Assembly (NCBI GenBank): GCA_030154385.1
Contig: JASKJZ010000027.1
Coordinates: 1-13,142 of the forward strand
DNA length: 13,142 bases
Origin: Clostridiales bacterium
Lineage (GTDB): Bacteria; Bacillota_A; Clostridia; Lachnospirales; Lachnospiraceae
Reading direction: 5' to 3'
Shown one piece after another: positions 5,296 through 12,300 of this stretch. The position numbers and the translations under genes were made by a program. The notes under the pieces were generated by a model. It did no database searches. It was not told where the DNA came from and saw nothing but the letters and a program-made list of their open reading frames with translations. Within the stretch, counting starts at the first letter, position 1; every line of letters begins with the position of its first letter.

Positions 5296-6211
5296 AATCG
5301 CATTTTTATATCCCGGTCAGGGTGCACAAAGGGCTGGTATGGGGAAGGATTTTTATGAGGCGGATGGAGAGGCAAGAGCCCTCTATGAGGAGGCTTCTAA
5401 GCTTCTTGGAATGGACATTGCCGCTCTATGCTTTGAAGAAAACGAGCAGCTTCACCAAACCGAATATACGCAGCCAGCTATGGTTACGACCTGCCTGGCG
5501 ATGACAAAGGTCATCCGTAAGCTGGGGATTACACCTTTTGTCTGTGCGGGCTTAAGTCTTGGCGAATATGCTGCGATTAGTGCAGCGGGTGGATTGGAAG
5601 AAACGGATGCGGTCTGTCTGGTCAGGAAACGGGGCCGACTGATGGAGGAAGCGGTTCCTGACGGCAAGGGAGCCATGGCGGCAGTACTTGCGTTGGACAC
5701 AAGTGTAATCGAAGGTGTGCTAGAAAACATAGAAGGTGTTACCATTGCCAATTATAATTGCCCGGGGCAAATTGTAATTACGGGAGAGACGAATGCTGTA
5801 TTGACTGCCAGCGAAGCTTTAAAGGCAGCAGGAGCAAAACGCGTTTTGCCGCTTAAGGTAAGTGGACCATTTCACTCTCCGCTTCTAGAAAAGGCAGGAG
5901 AAGGGCTTCGATTGGAGCTTGAAAAAGTGACGTTTTCACCGCTTTTGGTTCCTTATGTGACCAATGTTACCGCAGAGGCAATCGTTGATGTGACAGAAAC
6001 AAAGGATTTGCTGGTAAAACAGGTGGCTTCCTCAGTTAAATGGCAGCAGAGTGTAGAGACGATGCTTTCGATGGGAGTGGACACCTTTCTAGAGATTGGA
6101 CCTGGTAAGACCTTAGCAGGGTTTTTAAAGAAGATTGCAAAGGATGCCATTGTTTATAACATCGAAACCTATGAGGATGCAAAAAAGATAGCAGAGATCT
6201 TAAAGCAATAA
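5288..6211 (+). CDS. fabD: Malonyl-CoA:ACP transacylase
   Basis: This 307-residue enzyme transfers malonyl from CoA to ACP to supply the elongation substrate. It shows the N-terminal FLYPGQGAQ, the nucleophile Ser90 in GLSLGEYAA, Arg115 that holds the malonyl carboxylate, His196 in GPFHSPLL and the C-terminal EIGPGKTLAGF. The start is set at the ATG at 5288 because MSKIAFLYPGQGAQ matches the family; a longer reading frame from 5225 would add 21 residues that only re-read the end of fabK. This start overlaps the fabK stop (ATGAGTAA, 8 bp), so the two are probably translationally coupled; the GGAGG at 5271-5275 is rather far, at 12 nt. A 67-nt gap with three tandem repeats follows. Confidence 0.96.
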   Translation: MSKIAFLYPGQGAQRAGMGKDFYEADGEARALYEEASKLLGMDIAALCFEENEQLHQTEYTQPAMVTTCLAMTKVIRKLGITPFVCAGLSLGEYAAISAAGGLEETDAVCLVRKRGRLMEEAVPDGKGAMAAVLALDTSVIEGVLENIEGVTIANYNCPGQIVITGETNAVLTASEALKAAGAKRVLPLKVSGPFHSPLLEKAGEGLRLELEKVTFSPLLVPYVTNVTAEAIVDVTETKDLLVKQVASSVKWQQSVETMLSMGVDTFLEIGPGKTLAGFLKKIAKDAIVYNIETYEDAKKIAEILKQ

Positions 6212-6212
6212 A

Positions 6213-6260
6213 ACATGAAAACAACATGACATGAAAATAATAAGACATGAAAACAGTAGA
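6213..6260 (+). repeat. Three tandem 16-bp repeats between fabD and fabG
   Basis: ACATGAAAA(C/T)A recurs at 6213, 6229 and 6245, an exact 16-bp period. The units are ACATGAAAACAACATG, ACATGAAAATAATAAG and ACATGAAAACAGTAGA. They fill the space between the fabD stop and the fabG SD (TAAGGAG, 6267-6273). The ATGs in the repeats open only very short frames (for example M-K-T-T-stop from 6215). The array may be replication-slippage sequence, or a translational spacer or protein-binding site. Confidence 0.75.
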
Positions 6261-6278
6261 GATAGGTAAGGAGCTTAT

Positions 6279-7010
6279 ATGGGAAAAGTTGCAGTTGTAA
6301 CCGGAGCCTCCCGCGGCATTGGAAGAGCCATTGCCATCGCACTGGCGGCAAAGGGATGTTTGGTAATCGTAAATTATAACCGTGGAGAACAGGAAGCAAA
6401 CGCTGTGGTAGAAGAAATTAAGGCGGCTGGCGGTAAGGCAGAGGCGTATGGCTGTGATGTTTCCGATTTTGCTGCCTGCGAGCAGTTTGTAAAAGAGATA
6501 CAAAGTCGTTACCAGACCATAGATATCTGGGTAAACAACGCGGGTATCACAAAGGATGGACTAATTATGCGCATGTCGGAGGAAGATTTTGACCGCGTTA
6601 TGGACATCAATTTAAAGGGTTGTTTTAACGCGATACGATTTGTTTCTCGTATTATGATGAAGCAAAGAAGCGGACGCATTATCAATATGTCGTCGGTGTC
6701 TGGAATCCTTGGAAATGTGGGACAGGCCAATTATGCCGCCTCAAAAGCAGGAATCATCGGACTTACCAAGGCTTGTGCCAAGGAGCTTGCATCAAGAAAT
6801 ATAACCGTCAACGCAATCGCACCAGGATTTATCGAAACCGATATGACCGATGCCCTCTCACAGGAGACAAAGACGGCGACCCTATCCATGATTCCGATGG
6901 GACATTATGGGAAGGCTTCCGATGTGGCAGCAGTTGCTGCATTCTTGGCTTCCGATGAGGCAGCTTATATCACCGGACAGGTAATCTCAGTAGATGGCGG
7001 AATGTCATAG
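6279..7010 (+). CDS. fabG: 3-oxoacyl-[ACP] reductase
   Basis: This 243-residue short-chain dehydrogenase reduces 3-ketoacyl-ACP to 3-hydroxyacyl-ACP with NADPH. The Rossmann nucleotide motif TGASRGIG is at residues 8-15 and the NNAG motif at 86-89. The catalytic set is Asn111, Ser139 (NMSSVSG), Tyr152 and Lys156 (NYAASKAG). The C-terminal ITGQVISVDGGMS is the usual FabG ending. The SD TAAGGAG (6267-6273) fixes the ATG. It sits after the triple 16-bp repeat and 12 nt before fabF. SDR enzymes are a large family, but the FabG-like tail and the operon position leave little doubt. Confidence 0.96.
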   Translation: MGKVAVVTGASRGIGRAIAIALAAKGCLVIVNYNRGEQEANAVVEEIKAAGGKAEAYGCDVSDFAACEQFVKEIQSRYQTIDIWVNNAGITKDGLIMRMSEEDFDRVMDINLKGCFNAIRFVSRIMMKQRSGRIINMSSVSGILGNVGQANYAASKAGIIGLTKACAKELASRNITVNAIAPGFIETDMTDALSQETKTATLSMIPMGHYGKASDVAAVAAFLASDEAAYITGQVISVDGGMS

Positions 7011-7022
7011 AAGGAGGATGGG

Positions 7023-8261
7023 ATGAAACGCAGAGTTGTTGTAACAGGACTTGGGGCAATCACCCCGATTGGAAATAGCGTAGAAGAGTTTTGGGGCGGA
7101 TTAAAGGAAGGCCGTGTGGGGATTGGTCCCATCACAAAGTTTGATACCGCTGACTATAAAGTAAAGCTTGCGGCCGAGGTAGCGAACTTTGATGCCAAGC
7201 AGTATATGGATTTTAAAGAAGCAAAACGAATGGAGCCATTTTCCCAGTATGCCGTAGCGGCAGCAAAGGAAGCCGTAGAACAAGCGGGACTTTGTATGGA
7301 AGAGGAGGATCCATTTCGTGTCGGTGTAATCATTGGTTCTGGAATCGGAAGCTTGCAAAGCATCGAACGAGAATATGAAAAGATTTTAAGCAAGGGACCA
7401 GCGAAGGTCAATCCACTGCTGATTCCGATGATGATATCCAATATGGCCGCCGGAAATGTTGCGATTCATTTTGGGATGAAGGGAAAGTGTACCAATGTTG
7501 TAACAGCTTGTGCAACGGGAAGTCATTCGATTGGAGATGCCTTTCGTGCGATTCAGTATGGTGATGCCGAGGTGATGCTTGCAGGTGGCTGCGAAAGCTC
7601 CATTACACCGACCGCGATTGCAGGTTTTACGAACCTGACCGCGCTTACGACCGAGACCGATGCGACCCGTGCCAGTATCCCATTTGATAAGGATCGCAGT
7701 GGTTTTGTCATTGGAGAAGGTGCAGGAGTAGTTGTGTTGGAGGAATTGGAGCATGCAAAGAAGAGAGGTGCTACCATCCTTGCCGAGCTAGTCGGATATG
7801 GTGCGACCTGCGATGCCTATCATATTACTTCACCAGCAGAGGATGGAAGTGGGGCTGCAAGGTCGATGGAGCTTGCGATGGAAGAGGCGGGAATTGACGG
7901 CGCAAAGCTTGATTACATCAATGCGCATGGAACCAGTACCCACCACAATGACCTCTTTGAAACCAGAGCCATCAAGCGTGCACTTGGAGAGAATGCAAAG
8001 CATCCTTATGTAAATTCTACCAAGTCAATGATTGGACATTTACTTGGCGCGGCTGGAAGCGTGGAATTTATTACCTGTGTCAAGAGCCTCCAGGAGGATT
8101 ATATCCATGTAACCGCTGGCTCGAAGGAAAGCGACGACGAATGTGATCTTTCCTATACCTTTTTAAAAGGCGTTTCGACGAAGGTTACGTATGCGCTTAG
8201 TAATTCGCTTGGATTTGGCGGACACAATGCAACGCTTCTTGTCAAAAAGTATGAATCGTAG
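7023..8261 (+). CDS. fabF: 3-oxoacyl-[ACP] synthase II (KAS II), chain elongation
   Basis: This 412-residue thiolase-fold condensing enzyme extends acyl-ACP by two carbons from malonyl-ACP. The Cys-His-His triad is Cys163 (TACATGSHS), His302 (NAHGTSTHHND) and His339 (STKSMIGHLLGAAGS), with Lys334 also kept; numbering is nearly identical to E. coli FabF. SD AAGGAGG precedes the ATG closely. No second elongation synthase (FabB type) is in the window, so this probably serves both saturated and any unsaturated elongation (inference). It is tightly packed between fabG and accB, 12 nt on each side. Confidence 0.97.
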   Translation: MKRRVVVTGLGAITPIGNSVEEFWGGLKEGRVGIGPITKFDTADYKVKLAAEVANFDAKQYMDFKEAKRMEPFSQYAVAAAKEAVEQAGLCMEEEDPFRVGVIIGSGIGSLQSIEREYEKILSKGPAKVNPLLIPMMISNMAAGNVAIHFGMKGKCTNVVTACATGSHSIGDAFRAIQYGDAEVMLAGGCESSITPTAIAGFTNLTALTTETDATRASIPFDKDRSGFVIGEGAGVVVLEELEHAKKRGATILAELVGYGATCDAYHITSPAEDGSGAARSMELAMEEAGIDGAKLDYINAHGTSTHHNDLFETRAIKRALGENAKHPYVNSTKSMIGHLLGAAGSVEFITCVKSLQEDYIHVTAGSKESDDECDLSYTFLKGVSTKVTYALSNSLGFGGHNATLLVKKYES

Positions 8262-8273
8262 GAGGAAAGTAAC

Positions 8274-8732
8274 ATGGAGTTTTCAAACGTATTAGAGTTA
8301 ATCGACCGTGTTTCCAATTCAAAGCTGACCGCGTTTTCTTATGAAGGCGAGGGGGTTTCCATACGGATGCGTACCGAGAGCAAAGAAGTTATGGTGGTAA
8401 AAGAAGCGGATACGGCAAAACACATAGCAGTACCAGAAAACCAAGAAAAAGCAACGGATGCAAAACAAGCAGCTACATCTTGTGAAGCACCAGAGAGTAA
8501 AACTGTAGTAAAATCTCCGTTGGTTGGTACCTTTTATGCGGCAGCAGCAGAGGATGCACCTCCATTTGTAAAGGTCGGCGATACGGTAAAACGCGGACAG
8601 GTGCTTGGAATTGTAGAAGCCATGAAGCTAATGAATGAGATCGAGAGCGACTACGAAGGTGTTATTACGGAAATATTAGTAGAAAATGCCCAAGCCGTAG
8701 AATATGGTCAGCCGCTGTTTCGGATTGGATAA
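8274..8732 (+). CDS. accB: Biotin carboxyl carrier protein of acetyl-CoA carboxylase
   Basis: This 152-residue protein carries the biotin of acetyl-CoA carboxylase. It has a short N-terminal region (1-38), a charged Ala/Lys/Glu-rich linker (about 40-78) and a C-terminal biotinyl domain (79-152). Lys118 in VEAMKLMNEIES is the lysine biotinylated by BirA. The stretch SPLVGTFYAAAAEDAPPFVKVGD is typical of AccB rather than of a pyruvate or propionyl carboxylase carrier, which lack this Ala/Pro thumb. The strong SD GGAGGAAAG overlaps the region just after the fabF stop. Its partners AccC and the fused AccDA are encoded three genes or fewer downstream. Confidence 0.96.
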   Translation: MEFSNVLELIDRVSNSKLTAFSYEGEGVSIRMRTESKEVMVVKEADTAKHIAVPENQEKATDAKQAATSCEAPESKTVVKSPLVGTFYAAAAEDAPPFVKVGDTVKRGQVLGIVEAMKLMNEIESDYEGVITEILVENAQAVEYGQPLFRIG

Positions 8733-8752
8733 CAGAAAGGATATTGCATATT

Positions 8753-9181
8753 ATGTTAAATGTCAAAGAGATAGAGCAGATCATACCACATCGACATCCT
8801 TTTTTGTTGATTGATTATATTGAGGATTACAAGCCAGGGGAATATGCGGTTGGATACAAATGTGTGACTTTTCGCGAGGATTTTTTTAGCGGACATTTTC
8901 CAGAGGAACCTGTGATGCCAGGGGTCTTGACGATTGAAGCCCTTGCGCAGGTGGGAGCCGTCGCGATTTTGAGTCTGGAAGAAAACAAAGGAAAGATTGC
9001 CTATTTTGGTGCGATTAATAAATGTAAGTTTAAGGGTAAGGTCATACCAGGGGATAAGCTTCGCTTAGAGACCCGCATCATCCGAAAAAAAGGTCCCGTA
9101 GGGATCGGAGAGGCTGTAGCCAGCGTGGATGGTAAAGTTGTCGCAAGTGCAGAGCTTACCTTTATGCTATCAAAACAGTAA
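8753..9181 (+). CDS. fabZ: 3-hydroxyacyl-[ACP] dehydratase
   Basis: A 142-residue hot-dog-fold dehydratase that converts 3-hydroxyacyl-ACP to trans-2-enoyl-ACP. Key features are IPHRHPFLLID at the N-terminus, the catalytic His48 in SGHFPEEPVMPGV and Glu62 in IEALAQVGA. The start is placed at ATG 8753 rather than the in-frame TTG at 8744: AAAGGA (8736-8741) is 11 nt from the ATG but only 2 nt from the TTG, and FabZ proteins normally begin close to this point. Some FabZ relatives also isomerise the enoyl bond to cis-3 (FabN type); nothing in the sequence lets me tell that. The gene lies inside the acc genes, a common clostridial arrangement. Confidence 0.95.
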   Translation: MLNVKEIEQIIPHRHPFLLIDYIEDYKPGEYAVGYKCVTFREDFFSGHFPEEPVMPGVLTIEALAQVGAVAILSLEENKGKIAYFGAINKCKFKGKVIPGDKLRLETRIIRKKGPVGIGEAVASVDGKVVASAELTFMLSKQ

Positions 9182-9192
9182 GGAGAGATACC

Positions 9193-10551
9193 ATGATTCA
9201 TAAGATTTTGATTGCAAACCGTGGAGAGATTGCCGTTCGCATTATCCGTGCCTGCAGAGAAATGGGAATCGAGACCGTGGCGGTGTATTCAGAAGCAGAT
9301 CGGGAAGCACTTCATACCCAGCTTGCCGATGAGGCGATTTGTATTGGGCCTGCTTCCTCTCATGACAGCTATTTGAATATGGAGCAGATCATCAGTGCGA
9401 CGATTGTATCGGGAGCAGACGCCATTCATCCAGGCTTTGGATTTTTATCGGAAAATGCGAAGTTTGTGAAAATGTGTGAGCAGTGCAACATTACCTTTAT
9501 TGGTCCAAACGCGCAGGTAATTGAAAAGATGGGAAATAAATCCGAAGCGAGAAATACGATGATAAAAGCGAACGTTCCTGTCATTCCTGGCAGCAAGGAA
9601 GCGGTGTTTGACCCAGACCATGCGCTCATCCTAGCAAAAGAAATAGGATTTCCTGTTATCATAAAGGCAAGCCTTGGCGGCGGCGGTAAGGGCATGCGTG
9701 TGGCATACAAAGAAGAAGAGTTTCGTGCGGCGTTTTTGACGGCGCAAAAGGAAACACAGATGGCCTTTGGGGATAATTCGATGTATCTGGAGCGTTTTGT
9801 GATCAATCCCAAGCACATAGAGTTTCAGATTCTTGCGGATTCCTATGGAAATGTAATACATCTTGGAGAGCGCGACTGCTCGATTCAAAGAAATCACCAA
9901 AAGATGATCGAAGAGGCACCTTGTATCAAAATCGAAGAATCCCTTCGAAGCGCCATGGGAGCGGCAGCCGTTCAAGCAGCAAAGGCCGTAAACTACACCA
10001 ATGCAGGAACCATCGAGTTCTTGTTAGAGGAGGATGGCCGCTTTTATTTTATGGAAATGAATACGAGAATACAGGTGGAGCATCCTGTGACCGAATGGGT
10101 AACGGGCATTGATCTTGTCAAAGAACAGATTAAAATTGCAGACGGGAAAAAGCTTTCGTACCGCCAGGAGGATGTTGTAATCACCGGACATGCCATCGAG
10201 TGCCGCATCAATGCAGAAAATCCTGCTAAAAATTTCCGCCCCTCTCTAGGAACGATAAAGGAGATGTATCTTCCAGGCGGAAAGGGCGTGCGAATCGATT
10301 CGGCCATTTACAGCGGCTATACGGTGCCCCCTTATTATGACTCGATGCTTGCAAAGCTGATTGTGTATGCAAAGAACCGAAAGGAAGCTATCCGTAAAAT
10401 GCAAAGTGCGCTTGGCGAGATCATCATTGAGGGAATTGATACCAACGTGGACTATCAATATGATATTATGAGCCATCCTGCTTATCAGGAAGGAGATATC
10501 ACGATTGCTTTCATTCAAAATCTTGAGAATGAGGAGGGCAGGGGCAAATGA
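9193..10551 (+). CDS. accC: Biotin carboxylase subunit of acetyl-CoA carboxylase
   Basis: This 452-residue ATP-grasp enzyme carboxylates the biotin of AccB with ATP and bicarbonate. Visible are the N-terminal ILIANRGEIAVRIIRA, Lys116, Lys158, the glycine-rich lid SLGGGGKGMRV (160-170), Lys237, the metal ligands Glu275 and Glu288, and the catalytic MNTRIQVEHPVTE with Arg292 and Glu296. Length and numbering follow E. coli AccC almost exactly. The absence of any further domain excludes pyruvate carboxylase. The SD TAAGGAG (9179-9185) includes the fabZ stop, and the gene ends in an ATGA overlap with accDA, which suggests translational coupling of the two catalytic subunits. Confidence 0.97.
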   Translation: MIHKILIANRGEIAVRIIRACREMGIETVAVYSEADREALHTQLADEAICIGPASSHDSYLNMEQIISATIVSGADAIHPGFGFLSENAKFVKMCEQCNITFIGPNAQVIEKMGNKSEARNTMIKANVPVIPGSKEAVFDPDHALILAKEIGFPVIIKASLGGGGKGMRVAYKEEEFRAAFLTAQKETQMAFGDNSMYLERFVINPKHIEFQILADSYGNVIHLGERDCSIQRNHQKMIEEAPCIKIEESLRSAMGAAAVQAAKAVNYTNAGTIEFLLEEDGRFYFMEMNTRIQVEHPVTEWVTGIDLVKEQIKIADGKKLSYRQEDVVITGHAIECRINAENPAKNFRPSLGTIKEMYLPGGKGVRIDSAIYSGYTVPPYYDSMLAKLIVYAKNRKEAIRKMQSALGEIIIEGIDTNVDYQYDIMSHPAYQEGDITIAFIQNLENEEGRGK

Positions 10552-12254
10552 TCCTTCGTAATATGTTCAAAAAAACACAAAAGAGAACCTATATAACCTT
10601 GAAATCAGGCGAGCGGCGTCCTGAGGTACCGCAGGGTCTTCTGCGCAAATGCAACTACTGCAATGCCCCCATTCTTACGCACGAGGCGGTGGAAAATCAA
10701 TATGTCTGTCCAAAATGCGGCAAATATTTTCGAATGGGAGCATACACAAGGCTTGAGACCTTAGTGGAACCGGATAGCTTTGAAGAGTGGGATACGGATC
10801 TTTTGACAGAAAATCCGTTGGACTATAAAGGCTATGAACAAAAATTAGAAGCGCTAAAGGAAAAGACGGGACTCGACGAAGCGGTCGTTTGCGGAAGCGC
10901 AAGGATTGGGACACAAAAGGCAGTGCTTTGTGTTATGGATGAGCGTTTTTTGATGGCAAGCATGGGAAGTGTCGTTGGGGAAAAGATTACCCGCGCAATT
11001 GAACGAGCGACCAAGGAATCCCTGCCGCTTATTATCTTTACCTGCTCGGGAGGAGCCAGAATGCAAGAGGGTATCATCTCTTTAATGCAGATGGCAAAGA
11101 CCGCACAGGCTCTAAAGCGCCATAGTGAGGCGGGTAATCTATATGTTACCGTCCTTACTGACCCGACAACTGGTGGAGTCACGGCAAGCTTTGCGATGCT
11201 TGGGGATATCATTTTAGCAGAACCAGGAGCCCTTATTGGCTTTGCAGGCCCTCGCGTCATTGAACAGACCATAGGACAAACGCTTCCAGAGGGCTTTCAG
11301 CGAGCGGAATTTTTACTGGAGCACGGATTTGTGGATGCCATTGTAGAACGAAGTGAAATGAAAGCGGCCTTAGAAAATATCCTCGCGTTTCATGCTGCGG
11401 ACAAGGACAAAATAGAAATGGAACTACCAAAGCTGTTTCAAACGATAAGGGACGTAGAGCCATCCCCAGTCCTTTCAGTGCCTTGGGAGATCGTACAGCA
11501 ATCCAGAAAAAAAGATCGTCCGGTGGCAATGGATTATATTGAAGGCTTATTTCCTGATTTTATCGAGCTGCACGGGGATCGATATCATAAGGATGACGCC
11601 GCAGTTATTGGTGGCATTGCGACTTTTCATGGAGTCAGCGTGACGGTAATTGCCCAGGCAAAGGGTAAAAACACGGCTGATAATGTAGCCAGAAACTTTG
11701 GAATGCCATCTCCTGAAGGGTATCGAAAGGCGCTTCGCTTAATGAAGCAGGCAGAAAAGTTCCATCGTCCGATCATAGCGCTGGTGGATACGCCGGGAGC
11801 TTTTTGTGGTCTTGCGGCAGAAGAAGAAGGACAGGGAGAAGCCATTGCAAGAAACTTGTTTGAGCTATCTGCACTATCGACTCCGATGGTATCGATCGTC
11901 ATAAGCGAGGGAGGAAGCGGAGGTGCGCTCGCACTGGCGGTGGCAGATGAGGTCTGGATGCTGCAAAATGCCATTTATTCGATTTTGTCGCCAGAAGGCT
12001 ATGCGAGCATTTTATGGAAGGATAGCAAGCGAGCACAGGAGGCAGCCAAGGTAATGCGGCTTACGGCAAGTGACTTAAAAGATCTTGGGGTAATCGAGGA
12101 CATCTTGGAAGAGCCTAAGGAATTTACCAAAGAGACCCTTGATGTCGTGCTTGCCAGACTGGAAGAAAAGCTGCTTGCCTTTCTACAGACAAATTTAGGG
12201 AAAGATCCGCAGGTTCGATTAGAGGAACGATATCAGAGATTTCGGCACTTCTAA
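10548..12254 (+). CDS. accDA: Fused acetyl-CoA carboxylase carboxyltransferase (beta-alpha, AccD-AccA)
   Basis: One 568-residue chain holds both carboxyltransferase halves that are separate proteins in E. coli; it moves CO2 from biotin to acetyl-CoA to form malonyl-CoA. Residues 1-285 are AccD: a four-Cys zinc finger (Cys35, Cys38, Cys54, Cys57), SMGSVVGEKI, CSGGARMQEG and GFAGPRVIEQT. Residues from about 311 are AccA: ELHGDRYHKDDAAVIGG, the oxyanion region VDTPGAFCG and SEGGSGGALALA, and ILSPEGYASILWKD. There is no frameshift or stop between them. The AccA part joins near the residue matching about 79 of E. coli AccA, so its N-terminal helical region is missing. ATG 10548 overlaps the accC stop (ATGA), with GAGGAGG (10531-10537) as SD; ATG 10563 is a less likely alternative. 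Confidence 0.95.
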   Translation: MILRNMFKKTQKRTYITLKSGERRPEVPQGLLRKCNYCNAPILTHEAVENQYVCPKCGKYFRMGAYTRLETLVEPDSFEEWDTDLLTENPLDYKGYEQKLEALKEKTGLDEAVVCGSARIGTQKAVLCVMDERFLMASMGSVVGEKITRAIERATKESLPLIIFTCSGGARMQEGIISLMQMAKTAQALKRHSEAGNLYVTVLTDPTTGGVTASFAMLGDIILAEPGALIGFAGPRVIEQTIGQTLPEGFQRAEFLLEHGFVDAIVERSEMKAALENILAFHAADKDKIEMELPKLFQTIRDVEPSPVLSVPWEIVQQSRKKDRPVAMDYIEGLFPDFIELHGDRYHKDDAAVIGGIATFHGVSVTVIAQAKGKNTADNVARNFGMPSPEGYRKALRLMKQAEKFHRPIIALVDTPGAFCGLAAEEEGQGEAIARNLFELSALSTPMVSIVISEGGSGGALALAVADEVWMLQNAIYSILSPEGYASILWKDSKRAQEAAKVMRLTASDLKDLGVIEDILEEPKEFTKETLDVVLARLEEKLLAFLQTNLGKDPQVRLEERYQRFRHF

Positions 12255-12281
12255 TTCCCTAGTTGGTAACCATAGGGTTAG
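12251..12281 (+). promoter_or_regulatory. Intercistronic hairpin between accDA and the last gene
   Basis: The segments CTAA, CCCTA, TGG (12251-12266) pair with CCA, TAGGG, TTAG (12270-12281): 12 bp with two 2-nt bulges on the left side and a TAA loop. The stem includes the accDA stop codon. The downstream sequence is A/G-rich with no T-tract, so it is not a standard terminator. It may be an RNA processing or stability element. Confidence 0.5.
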
Positions 12282-12300
12282 ATTGGAATAAGAGGTTGGA

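Noticed and set aside
6213..6260. CRISPR array
   Set aside because: Units are 16 bp with no unique spacers between them; it is a simple tandem repeat.
8744..8752. TTG start for FabZ three codons upstream
   Set aside because: The SD AAAGGA lies only 2 nt from this TTG but 11 nt from the ATG at 8753.
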